From positions 6,140,501 through 6,204,500 of the forward strand of contig NZ_CP128362.1 in assembly GCF_034274695.1 (NCBI RefSeq): a stretch of 64,000 bases of DNA, read 5' to 3'. The DNA is from Chitinophaga sp. LS1 (lineage in GTDB: Bacteria > Bacteroidota > Bacteroidia > Chitinophagales > Chitinophagaceae). A program made the position numbers and the translations under genes. Shown here piece by piece: positions 36,851 to 45,519 of this stretch. The number at the start of each line of letters is the position of its first letter. Position 1 is the stretch's first letter. The notes below the pieces were generated by a model. That model was given only the letters and a program-made list of their open reading frames with translations, did no database searches and was not told the origin of the DNA.

Positions 36851-37390
36851 ATGGCACTTGTAAAAGACAGCATACTCCTTCAACTTGTACGAGGCACCCT
36901 CGGCAAGCAACTCACGATCTACGAAAGGAACGGGCAGATTATAATGGCCAAAAAACGCGGTCCGTCAATGAAAAAGCCAACAAAAAAGCAGCTGGAAGCC
37001 AGGTATAAGATGACCATAGCCGCAGCTTATGCGAAGGCAATCCTGCAGGACCCTGAACTGAAGGCATATTATAAGTTACTGGCAGGTCCTGGCCAGAATG
37101 CTTATAACTTGGCCATAAAGGATGCATACAAGTCGCCGGAGATTCAGAATATCCGACTGGAAGAGGGGACGGTAGTAGTAACAGCAAAGGATGAATTCAG
37201 GGTAGTAGAAGTGGACGTACGGGTACACGATGCGGCAGGTGCTATGCTGGAAAGAGGAAAGGCTGTTTTAGGCAGAAATGGCGTGGATTGGTATTATAAG
37301 GCTGGTTATCTGCCATCAGGCGGCAAAGTAGTCGTAGTGGCTGTAGATTTACCGGGAAATGAAACGCCCAGGGAGTTGAAACTGGAATAA
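36851..37390 (+). CDS. Hypothetical protein (179 residues)
   Basis: Not recognised. The N-terminal part (residues 1-90) is basic and helical, with KKRGPSMKKPTKKQLEARYK and an AYYKLLAGPGQNAYNLAIKDAY stretch whose second half recalls a conserved proline-glycine turn. The C-terminal part (90-179) is beta-rich and could form an Ig-like or small beta-sandwich (EEGTVVVTAKDEF ... GGKVVVVAVDLPGNE). There is no signal peptide or membrane segment. The ATG at 36851 is preferred to the TTG three codons upstream. It sits alone between the IS element and a terminator. Confidence 0.65.
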   Translation: MALVKDSILLQLVRGTLGKQLTIYERNGQIIMAKKRGPSMKKPTKKQLEARYKMTIAAAYAKAILQDPELKAYYKLLAGPGQNAYNLAIKDAYKSPEIQNIRLEEGTVVVTAKDEFRVVEVDVRVHDAAGAMLERGKAVLGRNGVDWYYKAGYLPSGGKVVVVAVDLPGNETPRELKLE

Positions 37391-38030
37391 ATACCTGGAT
37401 GAATTAGTAATAAATTGCTGCATAGCTGTTGGTGTGAAGCACACCTGCATGACTTGTGTTGTGCAATGATCAAATTATTGCTGTTGCATTAATTTATTAC
37501 CTTTTTACGCCTAAACATATACAATAAAAAAATAATAAATTCGTTTTATACCAAAACCAATCAACATCCAAAACCCAGGCATCTGGAACATGCCACATTT
37601 AATGAGCGACAAATAGGTAAAAAAATAGCGAGGTTAGAGAACCTCGCTTTTTCGTTAAACGGAAACCATGCTTATGAGAAAAATAATTGGAGAGTCTCCT
37701 AATTATTCTTCCAGCTCTAAATATTACACTTTTTCCTGGAATTTCATATTCTACTTTCGTGCTACTTTCCTTGCTATTTACCAGCAGTTTAGCCTTTAAA
37801 TCGTATTATTGTTGTGCCCGTAGCCACTTTTCAAAGAAAATCGTCCTACGCTCCATAGTGGAAAATATTTTATAATATTCAATAATTTCATTCTACGAAT
37901 AGGTATTCACCCCCATCTACCACACCATTCAACTGATCATAATATTCTATTTCCCCTCTTCATCAATTCGTCTTATCTTGGCCCGTTACACTTTATATAA
38001 CCTTTAACCATTTATGGTATTTGTATTGAT
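37391..38030. other. 640-base intergenic region with terminator
   Basis: AT-rich. A hairpin terminator lies at 37621-37652. An imperfect inverted repeat (TAATAAATTGCTGCAT near 37409 and TGCATTAATTTATTA near 37487) flanks a CACACC/GTGTGTT-containing stretch and may end the upstream gene's transcript. The last 350 bases are presumably the subtilase leader and promoter; no clear TAnnTTTG was found and no gene is seen. Confidence 0.4.
37621..37652 (+). terminator. Hairpin terminator in the 37.4-38.0 kb spacer
   Basis: AGCGAGGTT / AACCTCGCT perfect stem with a 4-base loop followed by TTTTTCG and preceded by an A tract. Confidence 0.75.
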
Positions 38031-39743
38031 ATGCTTATTGTGAAAAAATACAGACTAATGAAATCTAGCGGAGCAATAGCAGTCATGGCAGGATGTGTTG
38101 CGATGATGACTGCACTTACAACTAATTCGGCCTATGCACAGGGTAATGCAGTACCAAAGAACTGGCACCTGCTGGACTACGCCGCTGACAGCGTTTATGG
38201 CACCAGCGTGCAGCGCGCCTACACTGAACTGTTAAAAGGGAGAAAAAGTACCCCTGTGATCGTTGCTGTGATCGACTCAGGTATCGATACACTACACGAA
38301 GATCTGAAGTCCATTTTATGGACGAATCCAAAAGAAATTCCCGGAAATGGAATTGACGATGACAAGAACGGTTATGTAGACGATGTACATGGATGGAATT
38401 TTTTAGGTGGAAAGGACGGCCGTAGCTTAAAAGATGATTCTGACGAAGCGACCAGGGAATATGTACGGTTAAAGGACAAATATGTAAATCCTGATTCCGC
38501 ACTCAACCACGACTCAAAAGAATATAATTATTGGTTAAAGGTATCCAGCAAAATTGCCAAACCTTCTACTGAAAGCAAAACGACTTATAGAGCCATGCTG
38601 AAACTGCAGGACAACGTGAATAAAGCCGGCGGCATTCTCACCACCTTCCTGCATACCAGCGACTTCAGTGTACCCAAACTCGACAGCATCCAGACTAAGG
38701 ACGAAGATGTAATGGTGGCAAAGAATTTCATGATCCGCCTGTTTAACAGCACCGGCGATTCTGCTATTACTTATGCTGATTTCAAACCTGAATTCGAAGA
38801 GTACATAGAAGACCTGAAAAAGAAAGCAGAGATCTCTGACAACTATACACCTAATGCAAAACGCAAGGAAATCGTAGGCGATGATATCAATGATATCAAC
38901 GACAAATACTACGGTAATAATGATGTAATGGGACAATTTGGTCTCCATGGTACTCACGTATCCGGTATCATTGCAGCTGCAAGAAACAATGGTGTAGGTA
39001 TGGATGGTGTGGCAGACAATGTAAGGATCATGGCAGTGAAAGCAGTACCAGATGGTGATGAGCGTGATAAAGACGTAGCATTGGCTATTCGTTATGCAGT
39101 AGACAATGGTGCGCGTATTATCAATATGAGCTTTGGTAAATCATTTTCTCCGCATAAGGATTGGGTAGATGCTGCTTTCAAATATGCGGCGGACCACAAT
39201 GTATTGTTGATACATGCAGCGGGTAATGATGGTAAGAATGTAGACAGTACTGACAACTTCCCCAATGCCGATTTCCTGAACGGTGGTGTGGCTGGTAATG
39301 TCGTGACTGTGGGTGCCACCAGTAATGGTAAAACAGGTGCTAAAGTGGCAAGCTTCTCTAACTACGGTAAGCGTACGGTAGATCTGTTTGCACCAGGTGT
39401 ATCTATTTATGCTACCCTGCCAGGTGGTAATAAATATGGCAGTCTGAGTGGTACCAGCATGGCTTGTCCGGTCGTAGCCGGTGTAGCGGCGTTGGTATTG
39501 TCTTACTACCCTGATCTGACTGCAGAGCAGTTGAAATATGTATTGTTGAAATCGGCAGTGCCTTTGCCTGACGGTACGAAAGAAGTAACTAAACCTGGTG
39601 CGCCTGGTCAGACAGTCGCCTTTGCTGATTTGTCTGCAACGGGTGGTTTGGTGAATGCTTATAATGCCCTGAAGGTAGCAAGTACCATGAAGGTGGAGAA
39701 ACTGGGGAAGAAACCAAAAGTAATGAAGATCAAAAAAGGATAA
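38031..39743 (+). CDS. Secreted subtilisin-like serine protease (S8)
   Basis: 570 residues. Signal peptide (hydrophobic AIAVMAGCVAMMTALTT ending near AYAQG). Catalytic triad: Asp82 in VAVIDSGIDTLHED, His306 in LHGTHVSGIIAA, Ser476 in LSGTSMACPVVAG. The distance between Asp and His (over 220 residues) is large because of an insert of about 150 residues (100-290) rich in K, D and N, seen in Bacteroidota subtilases. The C-terminal tail is short and basic (KKPKVMKIKKG) with no T9SS domain, so export past the outer membrane is uncertain. Monocistronic, with a shared downstream terminator. Confidence 0.92.
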   Translation: MLIVKKYRLMKSSGAIAVMAGCVAMMTALTTNSAYAQGNAVPKNWHLLDYAADSVYGTSVQRAYTELLKGRKSTPVIVAVIDSGIDTLHEDLKSILWTNPKEIPGNGIDDDKNGYVDDVHGWNFLGGKDGRSLKDDSDEATREYVRLKDKYVNPDSALNHDSKEYNYWLKVSSKIAKPSTESKTTYRAMLKLQDNVNKAGGILTTFLHTSDFSVPKLDSIQTKDEDVMVAKNFMIRLFNSTGDSAITYADFKPEFEEYIEDLKKKAEISDNYTPNAKRKEIVGDDINDINDKYYGNNDVMGQFGLHGTHVSGIIAAARNNGVGMDGVADNVRIMAVKAVPDGDERDKDVALAIRYAVDNGARIINMSFGKSFSPHKDWVDAAFKYAADHNVLLIHAAGNDGKNVDSTDNFPNADFLNGGVAGNVVTVGATSNGKTGAKVASFSNYGKRTVDLFAPGVSIYATLPGGNKYGSLSGTSMACPVVAGVAALVLSYYPDLTAEQLKYVLLKSAVPLPDGTKEVTKPGAPGQTVAFADLSATGGLVNAYNALKVASTMKVEKLGKKPKVMKIKKG

Positions 39744-39810
39744 AATATCCGTATAAAAGCATTGCTGAAAAAGGGGATTCACCAACAGGCATGAAAACCA
39801 TTTTCAGAGA

Positions 39811-39845
39811 AAAAAGGGCTTTTGCTGATAGCAAAAGCCCTTTTT
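39811..39845. terminator. Bidirectional terminator between subtilase and DUF4870 gene
   Basis: Perfect stem AAAAAGGGCTTTTGCT / AGCAAAAGCCCTTTTT with a 3-base loop. Confidence 0.92.
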
Positions 39846-39847
39846 AA

Positions 39848-40264
39848 TTATTTAACGAGTCTCAGGTTGATTGGATATCTATATACCTCTCCATTACTCG
39901 CTTTGATGGTAGCGATAATAGAAAATATCACATTGATCAACCATACAATCCCATTACGGCCGCTTACAAACCTAAAACTGAAATTAGGTGAGCTGGACAT
40001 CCACCAGAAAGTTGTGAGGGTCCAGAGGGAACCAATAAAGAAGAAAATCATATTTACGATCAACGCTGCGATACTCATGGTGATCTGGAAGTTCAGCGCT
40101 TCCTTCCCTTCAGTGTCCAGGAAAGTAGACTGCTCTCTTTTGATCAGCCAAAGTACAAGTACAGCAATAATGTTACCGACAGGAGAAATAAGCCCTATTG
40201 TCATTCCTATAATGCCGGCAAGGCTGATAAATATCGCCCAGGTTTTTTCGTCTTTTTGATTCAT
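39848..40264 (-). CDS. DUF4870-family small membrane protein
   Basis: About 138 residues with four hydrophobic segments. The N-terminus WAIFISLAGIIGMTIGLISP and the middle EGKEALNFQITMSIAALIV are typical of DUF4870/Tic20-like small membrane proteins of unknown function. The start is placed at ATG 40264 (MNQKDEKTW). The frame remains open further upstream, but that part would lie inside the RNase P RNA gene and is not coding. The stop codon abuts the terminator shared with the subtilase gene. Confidence 0.85.
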   Translation of the reverse strand: MNQKDEKTWAIFISLAGIIGMTIGLISPVGNIIAVLVLWLIKREQSTFLDTEGKEALNFQITMSIAALIVNMIFFFIGSLWTLTTFWWMSSSPNFSFRFVSGRNGIVWLINVIFSIIATIKASNGEVYRYPINLRLVK

Positions 40265-40311
40265 TGGGTATAATAGATTTGGGTGTAAGCTATTCCATGT
40301 GAAGATAAAAA

Positions 40312-40704
40312 CAAAAACTACAAACCTATAAGCCGGATTCTGTTCAATCGTCTTGCGACGACTGATGCTATCATTTATCTGCGACAACGTTCGCACGTCA
40401 TCTGTATCTGCCTACCCTCGGTCATTGGACGAGCCGCCCTTAATCGACCGTATACATGGCATTTCAGCACGCAAGGTTTACCCTTCTAGTATGTTGCCAT
40501 TCCAGAACGTAGGCTCTTACCCTACATTTTCACCCTTACCCTGTACAAGACAAGGCGGTCATTTTCTGTGGCACTTTCTGTGACCTGTGCACGCCGTCAG
40601 AGACGAGGAGAACAGGTCCCCACCAGTTAGGTGGTGCGTTGCTCTATGCTGTCCGGACTTTCCTTACCAGTTGCCTGGAACGATAGCACGGTTTGTAGTT
40701 TTTG
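40312..40704 (-). ncRNA. rnpB: RNase P RNA (bacterial class A)
   Basis: Read on the minus strand: P1 strands AAAACTACAAACC and GGTTTGTAGTTTT at the two ends pair perfectly; near the 5' end GGAAAGTCCGGACAGC (CR-I) and GAGCAACGC; in the middle AGGGTAAGGGTGAAA; near the 3' end CAGAATCCGGCTTATAGG (CR-V, pairs with the tRNA CCA end). Length about 393 nt is typical. The ends are set by the P1 helix. It catalyses 5' maturation of tRNA. It lies between the DUF4870 and DUF2027/Smr genes. Confidence 0.96.
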
Positions 40705-40721
40705 CAAAAATAGTAAAAAGG

Positions 40722-41747
40722 TTACTTAAAAAATATCTCAGTTGCACCAAATCCGTACCTGGGGTGATATTCATTTGAGAATTTATCTACTTCAGGCGTA
40801 TCTTTTAATATCTTATGAATTTCATCCTTGAGTCTGCCCTTCCCTACCCCATGGATCACGAACATATTATGTTGATGGTGGGAAATGGCCAGTTCCAGGT
40901 AACGCACAAATTCATTGAGCTGTATCGCAAGAATTTCAATGTTCTTCATCCCTTTCCAGTCGTCTGTGAGCGTTTCGATGTGCAGGTCCAGTTCGTACTT
41001 AGGTGTAAGGGGTACTTCAGGAAGGGTATTGGTCGAAGTGGTCGTATTAGACGCTGCGAACTTACCGATTGAAGGAGTATCGAAATCATTACCCGATTTT
41101 TCCGGTTTTGGCGGAAACTTATCGAACAGTAAATAACTTAATGTAGCGTTTCTTCTGGCCTGTAAATCACTCAGTTGCTGGAAGATCTGCTTTGTTTTCA
41201 TCTTCCAGGTTTTCTGGAAACTCGGCGCCAGTTTTGGATCTGGTTCTTTGGGATAGAAGGTGAATTCTATTCTTGGACTATCGTTCAGCGCTTCGAAAGG
41301 AAGGTCGCTGAGATAGAAATTTGCAAATGGCTGAATTTCGTTTTTCATCTCCAGTTCCAGCTGATTTTTGAGGTATACCTGGAAATGGAACTTCCAGGCT
41401 GTATTGGTCTCATTGGCCAGGTGAAACTTGAGTTGTTCTACATTTTCCTCATATCCCTCTACACGGAATACAGGCAGTACAGAGAGGAATACCCCTTTGT
41501 CCATTTTAAAAGTATCCTGTTTCTTTTCAGGCTTAATATCAAAACCAGATTTTCTGGCAGGTGGGTTGCCATTCTTGGGCGCGGTTGTAAACCGGTGAAA
41601 ATAAGGGAAATCGATTTGATCCAGATACACGGGGAAGGTAACTTTGCCAATCTCTACCATCACCATATCGTTATTGATAATGTCGACAACAGTACCTTCT
41701 TCTTTTGAATGAAGCAATAATATCTTATCTCCAATTTCGTACTTCAT
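40722..41747 (-). CDS. DUF2027 and Smr domain protein
   Basis: 341 residues. N-terminal DUF2027 region (MKYEIGDKILLLHSKEEGTV, a beta-rich Tudor-like start) and a C-terminal Smr domain (about 245-341) with the LDLHIETL motif and HGVGKGRL nuclease/DNA-binding motif, ending PRYGFGATEI. Smr domains nick branched or cruciform DNA or cleave mRNA in stalled translation (SmrB-type). The beta-sandwich middle part is specific to Bacteroidota. The role in this organism is unknown. Confidence 0.88.
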   Translation of the reverse strand: MKYEIGDKILLLHSKEEGTVVDIINNDMVMVEIGKVTFPVYLDQIDFPYFHRFTTAPKNGNPPARKSGFDIKPEKKQDTFKMDKGVFLSVLPVFRVEGYEENVEQLKFHLANETNTAWKFHFQVYLKNQLELEMKNEIQPFANFYLSDLPFEALNDSPRIEFTFYPKEPDPKLAPSFQKTWKMKTKQIFQQLSDLQARRNATLSYLLFDKFPPKPEKSGNDFDTPSIGKFAASNTTTSTNTLPEVPLTPKYELDLHIETLTDDWKGMKNIEILAIQLNEFVRYLELAISHHQHNMFVIHGVGKGRLKDEIHKILKDTPEVDKFSNEYHPRYGFGATEIFFK

Positions 41748-41778
41748 GATAACTACACTGCGTCTCTAAATAACAATG

Positions 41779-41808
41779 ACAGATAGCAGGAATCCCCCTG
41801 CTACCTGT
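41779..41808. terminator. Hairpin between Smr and DoxX genes
   Basis: ACAGATAGCAGG / CCTGCTACCTGT arms around a 6-base loop, one wobble pair. No T tract, but positioned downstream of the DoxX gene (minus strand). Confidence 0.5.
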
Positions 41809-41863
41809 ATCGCAGTGCAGCAAAACTACATAAATTATGGGACTCTTACTTCTTTGCAGCCGG

Positions 41864-42301
41864 TCATGCAGGATGCCGGCGCATATAACCATCATAAGAA
41901 ATGGGGCCACTACCTTCTACAAGAAATACTAACAGCAACAGTAGAACAAGGATGGAAAGGCCGGATTCGCTATGTACATTGAATAACCCTGTAGGGGTAT
42001 GTACAAAGAAGAGGGCGCCAAGTAGAATGGGGATCTGTGCGATGACAGCAGCTCGGGTGAGGAGGCCAAATGTGATAAGGACCCCGCCCAGGAGATGAGC
42101 AAAGACAATGTAATGAGCAAGCCAGAAGGATAATACGGTGATAAACGGGCTCTGGTTTATCACGGCTTTGAGAACATCGATATTTTGAATGAATACAACT
42201 CCTTTCCAGAACAAAAATATTCCAAGAAGGACGCGAATGCCATCAACCCATTTTGGATGATGCGATTCGCCCCAATGGTCAATTCGCTGTAGCAGGTTCA
42301 T
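41864..42301 (-). CDS. DoxX family membrane protein
   Basis: About 145 residues with four hydrophobic segments. The stretch RVLLGIFLFWKGVVFIQN is the family signature, with a second helix LAHYIVFAHLLGGVLITFGLLTRAA. DoxX/DoxD-like proteins are small quinone- or redox-related membrane proteins of uncertain function. The ATG at 42301 is used (MNLLQRIDHW). An upstream start seven codons earlier is possible but less plausible. Confidence 0.85.
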   Translation of the reverse strand: MNLLQRIDHWGESHHPKWVDGIRVLLGIFLFWKGVVFIQNIDVLKAVINQSPFITVLSFWLAHYIVFAHLLGGVLITFGLLTRAAVIAQIPILLGALFFVHTPTGLFNVHSESGLSILVLLLLLVFLVEGSGPISYDGYMRRHPA

Positions 42302-42462
42302 AAAATATGAGTTTAGGATCAAAGAACTACTTAAATATATAATTTTTTTATGGACTTTCCAAATTAGATAAGTGCTGCAAGTTGTTAAAGGTGAGGTAGT
42401 TAAATAAAACAGGCCTGCGGCAACATGGAAGATTTCCTATTTTTTATTGGGGACTGGTTATA

Positions 42463-42506
42463 AAAAAGAACGGTTTTACCTTTTGTTTGGTAAAACCGTT
42501 CTTTTT
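42463..42506. terminator. Terminator between DoxX and permease genes
   Basis: An 18-bp perfect stem AAAAAGAACGGTTTTACC / GGTAAAACCGTTCTTTTT with an 8-base loop, downstream of the minus-strand permease gene. Confidence 0.9.
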
Positions 42507-42522
42507 ATTTGATATGAATATT

Positions 42523-44190
42523 TTAGAAAGTATGCTTTGGTATATCCTGATTCAGCTTGCTCTTTCTGTAACTATAGCCAAAATAAATAGTCAAACCGAT
42601 GATGAGCCAGATCGTGAACACTACCCAGTTCCTGAAACCAATTTCTGTCATCAGGTAAAAACAACTGAGCAAACCAAGAACAGGTATCGCCGACAGTTTC
42701 TTTACAAATGACAACACCACAAAGATCACGGCTGCTATGGCAAAGAAGAAGAATGGAATATTGTGTTTCCATACATCCCAGCCACCCTCAAATGAGAAAC
42801 GGCCTGGTAATTCTTTTCTGAATATAAAAATGAAGATCAGCACGATCGCTGGTATGATATACTGCCCATTGATATATGGTAAACGGAATCGTTTGCTACC
42901 ATCATTTTTCTCCTGCGGGGGCAGTAATAATACCCCACCACATACCAGGATGAATGCAAATAAAGTTCCGATACTGGTCAGGTCTGTTACAACGGTCAGG
43001 TTCAGAAAGAGCGCAGGTACACCTACGATCACACCTGTGATAATTGTTGCAAATGAAGGTGTTTTGAACTTCGGATGGATCTTACTGAATTTCTTTGGCA
43101 ACAACCCGTCACGACTCATACTCATCCAGATACGTGGCTGACCGATCTGGAATACAAGCAGTACACTCGTGGTGGCTACTACCGCACTTACAGATATCAG
43201 GAAACTTATTTTGTGAAGGTTGACCGCATTGAATACGAATGCTAATGGATCCTCTACTTTCAGCTGTGAATAAGATACCATCCCTGTCAATACAAATGCA
43301 ATCAGGATATATAATATGGTACAGATGATCAATGAATAGATCATGCCCTTGGGCAGGTCGCGCTGCGGATCTGCACACTCCTCAGCCGTGGTACTGATCG
43401 CATCAAAACCTATGTAGGCAAAGAATACGGCAGACACACCTTTTAGTACCCCTGAAAAACCATTTGGCATAAACGGTGACCAGTTGTCAGGATGTACATA
43501 AAATGAACCGACTATAATTACAAAGAGGATCACTGCGATCTTGAGCCCCACCATGAAGTTGGCGCTCTTTTTACTCTCACGGATACCTACATAAGCGAGG
43601 TAAGTCACTAAAATTACTATAATAAAAGCAGGTAAATTCAGTATAACAGGCAGGCCTCCAATGTGCGGTGCCGCTGCATAAATTTCAGGCGTAGCACTAT
43701 CATAATTACTCGTCAGCCACACCGGCAGGGATAAATTCATCCCAAAAGCCTTTCCTACACCAGCGAGCAGGTTATTGAAATAGCCGCTCCACGATATGGC
43801 TACGGCAATGTTCCCGATGGCGTATTCCAGGATCAGCGCCCAACCAATCACCCAGGCTGCCAGTTCTCCGAAGGTCACATACGAGTAGGTATATGCACTT
43901 CCCGACACGGGTACCCTGCTGGCAAATTCGGCGTAACAAAGGGCCGAAAAACCACAGGTGATAGCAGTAATAACAAATAACAGGGAAACCCCGGGACCAC
44001 CATGAAACGACGCTTCGCCAATGGTTGAAAAGATACCAGCGCCAATGACGGCAGCAATGCCCATTGCTGTCAGGTCCTTTACTTTCAGAACTTTATGTAA
44101 CCCGCCACCATGTGCGTCATCTGATAAACCATCTTGTGCATCTTTCAGAATAGTAGTAATAGATTTCTTTCGAAACAGCGATTTAGACAT
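42523..44190 (-). CDS. APC-superfamily amino-acid permease (cationic amino-acid transporter type)
   Basis: 555 residues with 12 or more hydrophobic segments. The motif KDLTAMGIAAVIGAGIFSTIG in TM1 is the APC substrate-binding signature, followed by GPGVSLLFVITAITCGFSALCYAEFASRVPVSGSAYTYSY. The C-terminal extension of additional helices matches CAT/YfnA-like permeases. Monocistronic with its own terminator. Substrate not determinable; cationic or neutral amino acids are likely. Confidence 0.92.
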   Translation of the reverse strand: MSKSLFRKKSITTILKDAQDGLSDDAHGGGLHKVLKVKDLTAMGIAAVIGAGIFSTIGEASFHGGPGVSLLFVITAITCGFSALCYAEFASRVPVSGSAYTYSYVTFGELAAWVIGWALILEYAIGNIAVAISWSGYFNNLLAGVGKAFGMNLSLPVWLTSNYDSATPEIYAAAPHIGGLPVILNLPAFIIVILVTYLAYVGIRESKKSANFMVGLKIAVILFVIIVGSFYVHPDNWSPFMPNGFSGVLKGVSAVFFAYIGFDAISTTAEECADPQRDLPKGMIYSLIICTILYILIAFVLTGMVSYSQLKVEDPLAFVFNAVNLHKISFLISVSAVVATTSVLLVFQIGQPRIWMSMSRDGLLPKKFSKIHPKFKTPSFATIITGVIVGVPALFLNLTVVTDLTSIGTLFAFILVCGGVLLLPPQEKNDGSKRFRLPYINGQYIIPAIVLIFIFIFRKELPGRFSFEGGWDVWKHNIPFFFFAIAAVIFVVLSFVKKLSAIPVLGLLSCFYLMTEIGFRNWVVFTIWLIIGLTIYFGYSYRKSKLNQDIPKHTF

Positions 44191-44513
44191 CTGGTGGTGA
44201 TATTTTGTTGTTGACCTTCCTTAGGTTTAGCGATGATGCGAATATATTGAAATTTAATTAATGCCCGCTTTGAAGCAGAAAATCAGGGAGTTCGAATCTT
44301 TGTTACCTGAAGTTCCTTTATTTTTCAGAAGGAAATCAGCCAAATCGATCGGTAGTGATCTCCTTTATGCATTAATGCGCTCTTTTTAAGAGGAAATCAG
44401 CCAGTTCGGATCTTGTGGCAGATGGTTGCCCTGCATTATGCATTAATGTTCTCTTTTTAAGAGAAAATCAGCCAGTTCGGATCTTGTGGCAGATGGTTGT
44501 CCTGCATTATGCA
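44191..44513. other. 323-base spacer filled largely by repeats of the polyprenyl synthase 3' end
   Basis: Bases 44191-44260 hold the permease leader. The rest consists of degenerate copies of the neighbouring gene's 3' end (see the repeat entry). No additional gene is seen. Confidence 0.6.
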
Positions 44514-44549
44514 TTAATGTTCTCTTTTTAAGAGAAAATCAGCCAGTTC
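44263..44549 (-). repeat. Tandem duplications of the polyprenyl synthase 3' end
   Basis: Read on the minus strand, the native end (44514-44549, GAACTGGCTGATTTTCTCTT then AAAAAGAGAACATTAA) recurs at 44443-44478 (identical), 44372-44407, about 44325-44346 and 44263-44293, at periods 71, 71, 61 and 53. Encoded tails: ELADFLLKREH* (native and copy 1), ELADFLLKRAH* (copy 2), DLADFLLKNKG (copy 3, no early stop) and ELPDFLLQSGH* (copy 4). Divergence increases with distance. Confidence 0.9.
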
Positions 44550-45485
44550 GATCAATGGTTGTTTCCTGGCAGATAATACCGCGATCTTTTCCAGGTGCTC
44601 CAATGCCAGATCATGGAACCTTTCCTTCTCCTTTTCCGCCCACTGATCAATCTGACAGTCATGGAATAATTGCAGCACCTGCGCTACCTTATCTTCCGGA
44701 TTAGTTGCTAACAGCTCCTTCAGCTTGGTCCGCTGTGTAGCATTACAAAGTTCCAGTGCTTTGAGCAACAGGAAGGTTTTTTTATTCACTAAGATATCTC
44801 CCCCCTGTTGTTTCCCAAATTTCTCCGGATCTCCGAAGGCATCCAGAAAGTCATCCTGGATCTGGAAGGCAATCCCTACGTTCTTACCAAATTGATACAG
44901 GTGATCCTGGTTGTATTCACTTCCCCCGCCAATGATAGCACCCATCTTCAGACTGGCTGCCAGCAATACGGAAGTCTTCAGTGCGATCATGTTTACATAA
45001 TCATCGAATTGTACATGCTCCGGCTCCATCTCTTCAAAGTCCATATCTATCTGCTGGCCTTCGCACACTTCGATCGCAGCTTTGTTAAAAGCGGCTAACA
45101 GTTTTTGTTTATGCTGAGGCTGTACCTTGTTCAGGTATTCATATACATTGATCAGCATCACATCTCCGGCCAGGATCGCAGCGGTATCACCATACAGAGT
45201 GTGTACGGTTGGGTGGTTTCTGCGAAGGGGGGCCTTATCCATCAAATCGTCGTGTACGAGGGTGAAATTGTGAAAGAGCTCCACCGCGGTTCCTACCTGG
45301 AACGAGTCAGGGTGAATATTATCAAACAATTCATTGCCCATCAGTGCCAGTATAGGGCGTATACGCTTCCCACCTATTTTGAGTATGTGGCTGGCCGCAT
45401 CGTACAATTTCTTAGGTTTTTCCGGAAAATGTTCCTTCGCAAAGTGTTCTCCAAACTGGATCGTTAATTCCTGAAATGAATGCAT
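44514..45485 (-). CDS. Polyprenyl diphosphate synthase (isoprenyl synthetase family)
   Basis: 323 residues. It condenses isopentenyl diphosphate with allylic diphosphates. Motifs: GGKRIRPIL, first Asp-rich motif VHDDLMDKAPLRRNHPTVH (DDxxD), GDVMLIN, and second Asp-rich motif IAFQIQDDFLDAFGD. Product length is unclear: the bulky residues before the first motif (ELFHNFTLVHDD) are compatible with short or medium chains. It is the last gene of the minus-strand cluster with rnr, 34 bases after it. The last ten codons are duplicated several times downstream. Confidence 0.93.
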   Translation of the reverse strand: MHSFQELTIQFGEHFAKEHFPEKPKKLYDAASHILKIGGKRIRPILALMGNELFDNIHPDSFQVGTAVELFHNFTLVHDDLMDKAPLRRNHPTVHTLYGDTAAILAGDVMLINVYEYLNKVQPQHKQKLLAAFNKAAIEVCEGQQIDMDFEEMEPEHVQFDDYVNMIALKTSVLLAASLKMGAIIGGGSEYNQDHLYQFGKNVGIAFQIQDDFLDAFGDPEKFGKQQGGDILVNKKTFLLLKALELCNATQRTKLKELLATNPEDKVAQVLQLFHDCQIDQWAEKEKERFHDLALEHLEKIAVLSARKQPLIELADFLLKREH

Positions 45486-45519
45486 GGTATCTTGTCAATA
45501 ATTATGAATCAGGTCGAAA

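Noticed and set aside
35300..37400. Prophage or genomic island around the IS110 element
   Set aside because: Only one transposase remnant and one orphan gene are present; no integrase, tRNA junction or phage genes.
40265..40396. N-terminal extension of the DUF4870 gene by 44 codons
   Set aside because: The extension is read from the 3' part of the RNase P RNA gene; conserved rnpB elements explain the sequence.
44285..44300. tRNA-like GTTCGAATC sequence
   Set aside because: No surrounding cloverleaf; it is part of copy 4 of the polyprenyl synthase 3'-end repeats.
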